Of a stretch of DNA of 64,000 nt, positions 57,265 to 64,000 are shown piece by piece. The stretch spans positions 372,001-436,000 of the forward strand of contig NZ_FTMQ01000003.1 in NCBI RefSeq assembly GCF_900156055.1, read 5' to 3'. The stretch comes from Rhizobium sp. RU33A. Its GTDB lineage: Bacteria; Pseudomonadota; Alphaproteobacteria; Rhizobiales; Rhizobiaceae. The translations under genes were made by a program, and so were the position numbers. The notes beneath the pieces are model-generated. The model worked only from the letters and a program-made list of their open reading frames with translations, was not told the origin of the DNA and ran no database searches. Numbering within the stretch: position 1 is the first letter of the stretch; each line of letters begins with the position of its first letter.

Positions 57265-57295
57265 AAAAAGGCTGGCATTTTTGCCAGCCTTTTTT
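57265..57295 (+). terminator. Terminator after lon
   Basis: Perfect 13-pair stem (57265-57277 with 57282-57294, TTTT loop) with a long T-run, 42 bases past the lon stop. Confidence 0.93.
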
Positions 57296-57428
57296 GTGAA
57301 AAGCCGCTTAAAAGGCTTGTTTTCCGGGGCTTTCGGGTGCTTTTGAGTTGCGAAGGGCAGAAGCTTTCGTATTCTCCGCCCGACTTAATCATTTGAGTCG
57401 TTTCATACCAATCAGAAAGGGTGGAAAC

Positions 57429-57704
57429 ATGAACAAGAACGAACTCGTATCCGCGGTCGCCGAGAAGGCTGGCCTCACTAAGGCTGACGCTGCCTCTGCC
57501 GTAGATGCCGTTTTTGAAACGGTCCAGGCTGAACTGAAGAACGGCGGCGACATTCGTCTCGCTGGCTTCGGCGCCTTCACCGTCGCCCGTCGCGAAGCCT
57601 CCAAGGGCCGCAATCCGTCCACCGGCGCTGAAGTCGATATCCCGGCTCGCAACGTGCCGAAGTTCACGGCCGGCAAGGGCCTGAAGGACGCTGTCAACAG
57701 CTGA
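57429..57704 (+). CDS. hupB: DNA-binding protein HU
   Basis: 91 residues from ATG 57429 (AGGGTGGAAAC upstream). MNKNELVSAVAEKAGLTKADA at the start, GDIRLAGFGAFTVARREASKGRNPSTGAEVDIPARNVPKFTAGKGL: the HU beta-arm with RNPxTG. It is a separate protein from IhfA. Own promoter and terminator; follows lon, the common order. Confidence 0.97.
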   Translation: MNKNELVSAVAEKAGLTKADAASAVDAVFETVQAELKNGGDIRLAGFGAFTVARREASKGRNPSTGAEVDIPARNVPKFTAGKGLKDAVNS

Positions 57705-57758
57705 TCCGTCGTGACCGTCGCCACCCTTCGGTGCCGATGGTCAGCTGACACCCTGGTT

Positions 57759-57788
57759 AGCCCGGCCTCTGTGCCGGGCTTTCTTTTT
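57759..57788 (+). terminator. Terminator after hupB
   Basis: Eight-pair stem (57759-57766 with 57773-57780) followed by TTCTTTTT. Confidence 0.9.
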
Positions 57789-57849
57789 GCGCTCTTGCGC
57801 TGCAGCATGGGCTGTCATATTTCTGTTGTGCCGGATTGTCCGGCATTCG

Positions 57850-57997
57850 TTCTCAGGGCGGGGTGAAACTCCCCACCGGCGGTAAGGGGGAAACTCCAAG
57901 CCCGCGAGCGCCTGGTCTTCCGAAGGGAAGGGCAGGGTCAGCAGATCCGGTGTAACTCCGGAGCCGACGGTTAAAGTCCGGATGAAAGAGAATGAGG
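57850..57997 (+). promoter_or_regulatory. FMN riboswitch (RFN element)
   Basis: The aptamer is readable: TCAGGGCGGGGTGAAACTCC, CACCGGCGGTAA, then AGCCCGCGAGCGC, later GATCCGGTGTAACTCCGGA, GCCGACGGTTAAAGTCCGGA and GATGAAAGAGAATGAG. These are the conserved blocks of the RFN element. It lies upstream of the ribN gene and downstream of hupB; a terminator hairpin (58054-58078) follows, so FMN probably ends transcription. Confidence 0.95.
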
Positions 57998-58053
57998 TCA
58001 GGCTGTGCCCTGCATCCGCGTCACGCGGATCTGTTGGGCGTCGCTGCGCAGGT

Positions 58054-58078
58054 CCGTGCCCGTCCGGGCGCGGTTTTT
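58054..58078 (+). terminator. Expression-platform terminator of the FMN switch
   Basis: Stem CCGTGCCCG/CGGGCGCGG (58054-58062 with 58065-58073, one G-T pair, tight two-base loop that may open to four) followed by TTTTT, between the aptamer and ribN. Confidence 0.75.
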
Positions 58079-58132
58079 CATCGTCCTCATCTGTCCTGAT
58101 TTGTGTTGGTCCTTTGGATAAGGAAAAATGAC

Positions 58133-59035
58133 ATGAATCAGAGCTCGGTTTCTGTTCTGCGCTCCCGCGCCGTTGTCGGTGCAGGTTTTATGGTTTTGGC
58201 AGGCGTTGCCTTTGCCATTATCAACGTCGTCACCCAGTGGCTCTCGATGACGCTTGGCTTTCCGCCGGCTTCAACGGCATTCTGGCAATATGGCTTCGCG
58301 CTTGTTCTCTCCCTCCCGCTGCTGTTCCGACTCGGTTTGAAGGCGATGAAGACCGCCTATCCCGTCCGCCACATCCTGCGCGTCCTGCTCGCGGCCTTCG
58401 GCGTCCAGGCCTGGGTGACAGGCCTTGCCACGGTGCCGATCTGGCAGGCGATTGCGCTCGTCATGACCTCGCCCTTCTTCATCATCATTGGTGCGCGGCT
58501 CTTTCTCGGCGAAACCGTCGGCCGTGATCGCTGGCTGGCGACCCTCACAGGCTTCGTTGGCGCGATGATCATCCTGCAGCCCTGGTCGGACAGCTTCACG
58601 CTCGCCGCCCTGCTGCCGGTTCTCTCTGCGCTGCTGTGGGGCGGTTCGTCGCTGATCATGAAAAACCTCACGCACTACGAGGCGCCGGAGACGGTGACCG
58701 TTTGGCTTCTCGTGCTGCTGACGCCGATCAACTTCGGCCTTGCTGCAGCATCCGGCTTTGCCATTCCTGAAGGTTCGGCGCTCTGGCTGCTTCTCGCCGC
58801 AGGTCTTCTGACGGCTATCGGCCAGTATCTGCTGACGCTGGCCTACAATGCGGCAGACGCAGCCTATGTTCAGCCTTTCGACGACCTGAAACTGCCGCTC
58901 AATGTTTTTGCCGGCTGGCTCGTCTTCGGCTACGCGCCGAGCGGCTATCTCTGGCTGGGCGCTCTGCTCATCCTCGGCGCATCGCTCTTCCTGATGCTGC
59001 GCGAGGCTGGCAAGGAAGTATCGCCTAAACCCTGA
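58133..59035 (+). CDS. ribN: RibN-type riboflavin transporter (EamA/DMT)
   Basis: 300 residues from ATG 58133 (AAGGA upstream). Ten hydrophobic segments in two EamA repeats (LAGVAFAIINVVTQWLS... and LLPVLSALLWGGSSLIMKNL). The family alone is broad, but the FMN riboswitch directly upstream identifies a riboflavin transporter of the RibN type described in Rhizobium leguminosarum. It would import riboflavin at low FMN. Separate transcript from hupB. Confidence 0.9.
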   Translation: MNQSSVSVLRSRAVVGAGFMVLAGVAFAIINVVTQWLSMTLGFPPASTAFWQYGFALVLSLPLLFRLGLKAMKTAYPVRHILRVLLAAFGVQAWVTGLATVPIWQAIALVMTSPFFIIIGARLFLGETVGRDRWLATLTGFVGAMIILQPWSDSFTLAALLPVLSALLWGGSSLIMKNLTHYEAPETVTVWLLVLLTPINFGLAAASGFAIPEGSALWLLLAAGLLTAIGQYLLTLAYNAADAAYVQPFDDLKLPLNVFAGWLVFGYAPSGYLWLGALLILGASLFLMLREAGKEVSPKP

Positions 59036-59063
59036 ACCGGTGAAAAGTGGGTTCATTCCCGCC

Positions 59064-59081
59064 TTGTCATCCGACTGTCAT
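59064..59081. promoter_or_regulatory. PHO box
   Basis: TTGTCAT-CCGA-CTGTCAT: two seven-base direct repeats with an 11-base period, 13 of 14 positions matching CTGTCAT repeats. It ends 52 bases before the start of the gene at 59134, and is the expected PhoB site. Inferred from motif. Confidence 0.75.
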
Positions 59082-59133
59082 CGGAGTGGCTCAGAAACCT
59101 CCTGTTCCATTTCTGGATACTGGAGGTTTCCCG

Positions 59134-61332
59134 ATGACCCATGGTCTCTCCCGCGTCGCCCTGACGGCGGCGCTTTTCGCATCCGTGGCCCTGCCGGCCG
59201 CAGCTGAGCAGGTTTTCAACCGTATTGCCACGTTCCCGGTCGCCGCCAACCTGCCGACCGACAAGGAAAAGCTTTCCACCACCTCGGCCGAGATCATCAC
59301 GGCCTCGGAAGACGGCAATACCCTGATCTATTCCGACAGCCCGCTCGGCGGCATCGGCTTCATCGACATCACCGACGCCAAGGCACCGAAGGCTGCCGGT
59401 GCGCTGATGATGGACGGCGAACCGACTTCTGTTTCCGTCGCTGGAGCTAAGGTTCTGGTCGGCGTCAACACGTCCGAGAGCTTCACCAACCCGTCGGGCA
59501 AGCTCGCCATCGTCGACATCGCCGGCAAGACTGTCGAGGGCACCTGCGACATCGGCGGTCAGCCGGACTCGGTCGCCGTTTCACCCGACAAGAGCTTTGT
59601 TGCCATCGCCATCGAGAACGAGCGCGATGAAGAGGTCAACGACGGTGCTCTGCCGCAGATGCCGGCCGGTGATCTGGTTATCTTCTCCCTCACCGACGGC
59701 GTTGCCGATTGCGGCACCATGAAGCGCGTCACGCTGACTGGTCTGGCCGAGATCGCTCCTGAGGATCCGGAGCCGGAGTTCGTTTCGATCAACAGCCTCG
59801 GCGAAATCGCCGTCACGCTGCAGGAAAACAACCACATTGCCATCGTTGACGGCAAGACCGGCGAAGTGAAGAGCCACTTCTCGGCCGGTACGGTCGATCT
59901 GACGGGCATCGACACCAAGTCCGATGGCGCGCTGAAGTTCACCGGCACCAAGGAAGGCGTTCCGCGCGAGCCTGACGCCGTGAAGTGGCTCGACGACGAC
60001 CGCCTCGTCATCGCCAATGAAGGCGACTGGAACGGCGGTTCACGCGGTTTCACCATTTTCGACAAGACCGGCAAGGTTGCTTACGAATCGGGTGCTTCGC
60101 TGGAAATGGCGATCGCCCAGATCGGTCACTTCCCCGACAAGCGCGCCCGCTCCAAGGGCGTCGAGCCGGAAGGCCTGGAAGCTGCAACCTTCGGCGACCA
60201 GAACTATTTCTTCGTTCTCGCCGAGCGTTCCTCGATCGCCGCCGTCTACAAGGATACTGGCGCCGAGCCTGAACTCACCCAGCTTCTGCCGTCGGGTGTC
60301 TCGCCGGAAGGCGCCGTCGCCATTCCCTCGCGCAACCTGTTCGTCACGGCGAACGAGGTTGATCTCGGGGAAGACGGCGGGGCGCGGTCGCATGTCATGC
60401 TCTATGAGCTGGCTGAAGGTACGCCCGCCTATCCGATGATCCAGTCGGCCATGGTTGATGGCGCACCGATCGGTTGGGGCGCTCTCTCTGGCCTCGTCGG
60501 CGATGCCGAGAAGGCCGGCACGCTCTATGCCGTCAATGACAGCTTCTACGCGATGCAGCCGACGATCTTCACGATCGATGCAACGCAGAAGCCCGCCGTC
60601 ATCACCTCAGCTTTACCGATCATCCGCGGTGGCGCAGCTGCCCAGAAGCTCGACATCGAGGGCATCACCCTCGACGGCAAGGGGGGCTTCTGGCTGGCCT
60701 CCGAAGGCGATGCCGCCAAGCTGGTCGGCCACGGCCTCTACAATGTCGACGACAAGGGTGAAATCAAGGCCGAGATCGGCTTGCCGGTCGAACTCCTGGC
60801 CGGCCAGACCCGCTTCGGTCTCGAAGGCATCACTTCGGTCGGCACCGGCGACGACATGACGCTCTGGATGGCCGTGCAGCGCGAATGGGGTGACGATGAG
60901 AAGGGCTCGGTCAAGCTCCTCTCCTACAACCCGAAGTCCAAGGAATGGGGCGCCGTTCGCTATCCGCTGGAAGCGGCTGGTGAAGGCTGGGTCGGCCTGT
61001 CGGAAATCACCGCCCATGGCGACCATGTCTACATCGTCGAGCGTGACAACCAGATTGGCGACAACGCCAAGCTCAAGAAGCTGTACCGCGTTGCCATTGC
61101 CGACCTGAAGCCTGGCAAGATTGGCGAAGAGATGCCGACCGTCGTCAAGGAAGAAGTCCACGACTTCATCCCCGATCTGAAGGCTGCCACGAACGGCTAT
61201 GTCGTCGACAAGCTCGAAGGCTTCGCCTTCGACGCCTCGGGCAAGGCCTTCGCCGTGACCGACAACGACGGCGTGGATGACTCCTTGGGCGAGACCCTGT
61301 TCTGGGAAGTGAACCTTCAGGGCACCAACTGA
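59134..61332 (+). CDS. Exported phytase/esterase-like protein
   Basis: 732 residues from ATG 59134 (GGAGG seven bases upstream). Signal peptide to about residue 25 (LTAALFASVALPAAAEQ). The protein is a repeated beta-propeller-like array (SPLGGIGFIDITDAKAPK, SVAVSPDKSFVAIAIE, REPDAVKWLDDDRLVIANEG), and the C-terminal part (GGAAAQKLDIEGITLDGKGGFWLASEG ... DKLEGFAFDASGKAFAVTDNDG) fits the family annotated as esterase-like activity of phytase (PF13449). A PHO box upstream suggests induction in phosphate starvation. Substrate (phytate, nucleotide or sugar phosphate) is not known. Confidence 0.8.
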   Translation: MTHGLSRVALTAALFASVALPAAAEQVFNRIATFPVAANLPTDKEKLSTTSAEIITASEDGNTLIYSDSPLGGIGFIDITDAKAPKAAGALMMDGEPTSVSVAGAKVLVGVNTSESFTNPSGKLAIVDIAGKTVEGTCDIGGQPDSVAVSPDKSFVAIAIENERDEEVNDGALPQMPAGDLVIFSLTDGVADCGTMKRVTLTGLAEIAPEDPEPEFVSINSLGEIAVTLQENNHIAIVDGKTGEVKSHFSAGTVDLTGIDTKSDGALKFTGTKEGVPREPDAVKWLDDDRLVIANEGDWNGGSRGFTIFDKTGKVAYESGASLEMAIAQIGHFPDKRARSKGVEPEGLEAATFGDQNYFFVLAERSSIAAVYKDTGAEPELTQLLPSGVSPEGAVAIPSRNLFVTANEVDLGEDGGARSHVMLYELAEGTPAYPMIQSAMVDGAPIGWGALSGLVGDAEKAGTLYAVNDSFYAMQPTIFTIDATQKPAVITSALPIIRGGAAAQKLDIEGITLDGKGGFWLASEGDAAKLVGHGLYNVDDKGEIKAEIGLPVELLAGQTRFGLEGITSVGTGDDMTLWMAVQREWGDDEKGSVKLLSYNPKSKEWGAVRYPLEAAGEGWVGLSEITAHGDHVYIVERDNQIGDNAKLKKLYRVAIADLKPGKIGEEMPTVVKEEVHDFIPDLKAATNGYVVDKLEGFAFDASGKAFAVTDNDGVDDSLGETLFWEVNLQGTN

Positions 61333-61356
61333 TCGAAAGATCAGAGCAAGTAAAAC

Positions 61357-61392
61357 AAAAGAGGCCGGGTGATCGCTCACCCGGCCTCTTTT
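61357..61392. terminator. Bidirectional terminator
   Basis: Perfect 16-pair stem (61357-61372 with 61377-61392, TCGC loop) with T- and A-runs on both sides, between the phytase-like and aldo/keto reductase genes. Confidence 0.93.
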
Positions 61393-61410
61393 CTTTTCTA
61401 TGTCAGTGAC

Positions 61411-62397
61411 TTACCAGCGATTGTGCACGTGCGGCGCGATCAGCCGCTCGTAAACCTCGCGGGACGCCGCCATGACATCGGCAGACAGGGCTTCGAGATC
61501 AGACGCCGCCGCATTCGCCTTGGCCTGCTCGCCATTGCGGGCGCCGGGAATGACGACCGTGACTGCCTCGTGCATCAGGATCCAGCGCAGCGCGAACTGG
61601 GCCATGGAGGCACCTTCCGGCACCAGCTTGCGAACTTCCTCGACAGCGGCAAGACCGGTCTCGAAGGGCACGCCGGCAAAGGTCTCGCCAACGTCGAAGG
61701 CTTCGCCATTGCGGTTGAAGTTGCGGTGATCTTCCGCGGCAAACTGGGTATTGGCGTTGATCTTGCCCGAAAGCAGTCCGCTTGCCAGCGGCACGCGCGC
61801 GATGACAGCTACATTGCGCCGCTTGGCCTCCTGGAAGAACAGGGCAGCCGGGCGCTGGCGGAACATGTTGAAGATGATCTGCACCGAAACGACGCCCGGA
61901 TATTCGATCGCCTTCAGCGCTTCCTCGACCTTTTCGACCGACACGCCGTAATGCTTGATCTTGCCGGCCTTGCGGATCTCTTCCAGCCCCTCGAACATCT
62001 CCTGACGGTAGTAGACGTCGGTCGGCGGGCAGTGCAGCTGCACGAGGTCGAGGCTGTCGATTTCAAGGTTCTTCAGGGAGCGGTCGATGAAAGCTTCGAT
62101 ATTCGCCTTGGTGTAACCATCGGCCACATGCGGGTTGAGCCTCCGCCCGGCCTTGGACGCCACCATCGGCCGAGTGCCGCCGCGCGCCTTGAGGACCTCG
62201 GCAATGATCTTCTCCGAGCGACCGTCGCCATAGACGTCTGCCGTGTCGATAAAGGTCATGCCGGCATCAAGCGCCGCATTCAGCGCTGCCCGGCCGTCGG
62301 CTTCCGATACTTCGCCCCAGGATCCGCCGATCTGCCAGGCGCCGAAGCCGATATCGCTGACGGTGAATTCCGTCCGGCCAAATTTATGTTCTCGCAT
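61411..62397 (-). CDS. Aldo/keto reductase
   Basis: 328 residues from ATG 62397 (GGGAGAG upstream). TIM-barrel AKR: catalytic tetrad Asp in DTADVYGDG with Tyr, Lys in VASKAG, and His in LVQLHCPP. C-terminal AVTVVIPGARNGEQAKAN binds NADPH. Substrate unknown; may act on aldehydes. It stands between a PHO-type gene and the DUF2256 gene. Confidence 0.93.
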   Translation of the reverse strand: MREHKFGRTEFTVSDIGFGAWQIGGSWGEVSEADGRAALNAALDAGMTFIDTADVYGDGRSEKIIAEVLKARGGTRPMVASKAGRRLNPHVADGYTKANIEAFIDRSLKNLEIDSLDLVQLHCPPTDVYYRQEMFEGLEEIRKAGKIKHYGVSVEKVEEALKAIEYPGVVSVQIIFNMFRQRPAALFFQEAKRRNVAVIARVPLASGLLSGKINANTQFAAEDHRNFNRNGEAFDVGETFAGVPFETGLAAVEEVRKLVPEGASMAQFALRWILMHEAVTVVIPGARNGEQAKANAAASDLEALSADVMAASREVYERLIAPHVHNRW

Positions 62398-62534
62398 CGT
62401 GATGTCTCTCCCGTGATTGCGGTTTCGAGCTAGCAAGTGGGGCAGGGGGTGGCAAGCTTCAACCGCTCGGATGTCTTGAAGTGATCCGCTCCGGCCCCGG
62501 ATGCGAATTGCATCGCAGGAAGTGAGAGACACGA

Positions 62535-62699
62535 ATGCCCAAGATGATCCGCAAGGGCGATCTGCCCCAGAAGACCTGTCCCGTCTGCCGCAAGCCCTTT
62601 GCCTGGCGCAAAAAGTGGGAGCGGGACTGGGACAATGTCATCTACTGTTCGGAGCGCTGCCGTGGGACAGGCAAAACCGTTCCCGCCGACAAGCCGTAG
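62535..62699 (+). CDS. DUF2256 zinc-finger peptide
   Basis: 54 residues. [18 protein letters not shown], then [10 protein letters not shown]: four cysteines in a CxxC...CxxxC arrangement with a Trp-rich core, the DUF2256 family. GAGAGACACGA precedes the ATG. Divergent from the aldo/keto reductase gene (137 bases), 32 bases before the transporter gene. Often near photolyase/cryptochrome genes elsewhere; none here. Confidence 0.9.
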   Translation: MPKMIRKGDLPQKTCPVCRKPFAWRKKWERDWDNVIYCSERCRGTGKTVPADKP

Positions 62700-62731
62700 A
62701 CCTTTCCAGAGAGTTCAGTGATCGGATCCCC

Positions 62732-64000
62732 ATGACAGACCAGGCCCCGTCGTCGAAGCGCCTTGCGTTCTACGCGCTTCCCGCAATACCGATGGCCGCC
62801 ATTGCGCTGCCCTTCTACATCGTGGTGCCGACCTTCTACGCCGATCACTTCGCCCTGTCGCTCGCGACCATCGGCACGCTGCTGCTTGCCATCCGGCTGG
62901 TCGATGCGATCACCGATCCCTTGTTCGGCTGGCTGTCCGACCGTGTTCGCTCCCGCTATGGTCGCCGCCGCTTCTTCTTCGTCATCTCCACGCCGCTGAC
63001 GGCGCTCGCCGCCTTCATGCTCTTCTGGCCGCCTGAGGACGCAGGCGTCGGTTATCTCACCTTCTGGGGCGTGGCGCTCTCCATCGGCGCCACCTGGTCG
63101 CTCTTGCCCTACACCGCCTGGGGGGCAGAACTCGCGACCGGTTACCAGGCGCGGGTGAAGCTGTCGGCCTGGCGCGAGGGCGCCACCCTGATCGGCTCGC
63201 TGATCGCCATCACCCTGCCATTTGTCGGCGGCTTGGACACGGCAGCCGGCTTTCACGGCCTCGCCTGGGTCGCCGTCTTCATTGCCGTCGCGCTACCCTT
63301 GGCGGGACTGCTGGCGGTGGCCGTGGTGCCGGAACCGGTCGATCTTTCCCAACGGAAGCTTTCGTTGCGGGAAGGCTTCCGGCATCTGCGCGCCAACGGT
63401 CCCTTCCTGCGACTGGTCAGCGCCTTCCTCTTGAACAGCTTTGCGAATGCGATCCCAGCTTCGCTCTTCATCTATTTCGTCGGCCAGCGTCTCGACGCGC
63501 CTGCCATGCAGGGGCCGCTGCTCTTCACCTATTTCCTCTGTGCCATCGCCGGCGTGCCGCTGGCGGTCGCCACCGCCAAGCGCCTCGGCAAGCATCGCGC
63601 CTGGTGCTACGCCATGATGCTCGCCTGCGCCGTCTTCTCGGCTGCGGGTTTCCTGGGCGACGGCGATGTGTTCGCCTTCACCGTTGTCTGCGTGATTACC
63701 GGCCTGTTGCTCGGCTTCGATCTCACACTCCCACCCGCGATTCAGGCCGACGTGATCGACAACGATACGGTTTCGTCAGGCGAGCAGCGCTCCGGCCTTT
63801 ACTTCGCCGCCTGGAGCTTCACCACCAAGCTTGCCGTGGCACTCTCTGCAGGCGTCGTCTTCCCGCTGCTCGACCTTGCGGGTTTCATCGGCAGCCAGGC
63901 GGCCACCCAAACGCCCGGGGCACTCACCGCACTGACGGCCCTCTACGCCTTCCTGCCGATCCTCCCCAAGCTCGCGGCCATCGCCCTGATGTGGAATTTC
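62732..64000 (+). CDS. GPH/MFS-type sugar-cation symporter (5' part)
   Basis: 423 codons are present and the frame is open at the right edge. Ten or more hydrophobic segments in the visible part. The signature LVDAITDPLFGWLSDRVRSRYGRRRFFF is that of the glycoside-pentoside-hexuronide:cation (MelB-type) group. The start ATG 62732 has a weak site. Substrate is not identifiable. Confidence 0.85.
   Translation, partial: MTDQAPSSKRLAFYALPAIPMAAIALPFYIVVPTFYADHFALSLATIGTLLLAIRLVDAITDPLFGWLSDRVRSRYGRRRFFFVISTPLTALAAFMLFWPPEDAGVGYLTFWGVALSIGATWSLLPYTAWGAELATGYQARVKLSAWREGATLIGSLIAITLPFVGGLDTAAGFHGLAWVAVFIAVALPLAGLLAVAVVPEPVDLSQRKLSLREGFRHLRANGPFLRLVSAFLLNSFANAIPASLFIYFVGQRLDAPAMQGPLLFTYFLCAIAGVPLAVATAKRLGKHRAWCYAMMLACAVFSAAGFLGDGDVFAFTVVCVITGLLLGFDLTLPPAIQADVIDNDTVSSGEQRSGLYFAAWSFTTKLAVALSAGVVFPLLDLAGFIGSQAATQTPGALTALTALYAFLPILPKLAAIALMWNF

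Overview
The window is a piece of chromosome from an alphaproteobacterium of the Rhizobiaceae (Agrobacterium/Rhizobium/Sinorhizobium group). Evidence is the family-specific gene content and order: an LdtR/L,D-transpeptidase pair, Bpt, a Mg-type HemB, a BamE-like lipoprotein diverging from a CBP3-type chaperone, then DUF177-plsX-fabH-ihfA-MerR, a unipolar-polysaccharide-type cluster, clpP-clpX-lon-hupB, and an FMN riboswitch in front of a RibN-type riboflavin transporter. Base composition is uniformly GC-rich except for a short, less GC-rich stretch around 9.55-10.2 kb. I see no phage, insertion sequence, plasmid or CRISPR array.

Layout. 0-9.5 kb: 3' end of parC, a cyclic-nucleotide-binding/CPBP-protease fusion, a membrane GGDEF-EAL protein divergent from a methyltransferase with two overlapping CtrA-type boxes between them, then bpt, an RDD protein and hemB on the minus strand, and ldtR. 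9.5-20 kb: an orphan PcfJ-like gene between ldtR and its likely target ldtP, then glyA-nrdR-ribD, two small minus-strand genes where riboflavin synthase would be expected, ribH-nusB-MFS, and the proton-pumping pyrophosphatase. 20-27 kb: bamE, CBP3-type chaperone, fatty-acid/phospholipid genes, ihfA, MerR, tRNA-Pro(GGG), a PHB-depolymerase-family esterase. 27-36 kb: surface polysaccharide cluster (O-antigen ligase-like polymerase, sugar-phosphate transferase, GT4, Wza-like lipoprotein, divergent Wzc/ExoP-like protein with a degraded ATP site, CelD-like acyltransferase). 36-52 kb: heme A synthase, a ring-cleavage-type dioxygenase, a frameshifted aminoglycoside-kinase gene, argC, speB, rplM-rpsI, paired CoA-binding proteins, a DUF6455 gene with an FNR/FixK-type box, metY, a GST/WYL-regulator pair, a P450 and a membrane diguanylate cyclase. 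52-64 kb: clpP, clpX, lon (with a possible leader peptide), hupB, FMN riboswitch-ribN, a PHO-box-preceded phytase/esterase-like secreted protein, an aldo/keto reductase, a DUF2256 zinc peptide and the start of a GPH-family transporter.

Most of the window is housekeeping. The accessory or regulatory themes are: c-di-GMP control (two GGDEF proteins, one under probable CtrA control) beside an adhesin-type polysaccharide locus; riboflavin economy (ribD and ribH without adjacent riboflavin synthase, plus an FMN-switched importer); and several readable cis-elements (CtrA, PHO, FNR/FixK, FMN switch, leader ORF). I did not find a clearly new multi-gene defence or mobile system. The strongest candidates for new biology are small: the CtrA array, the PHO-box gene, the lon leader ORF, the protease fusion, the orphan PcfJ-like gene and the P-loop-less Wzc.
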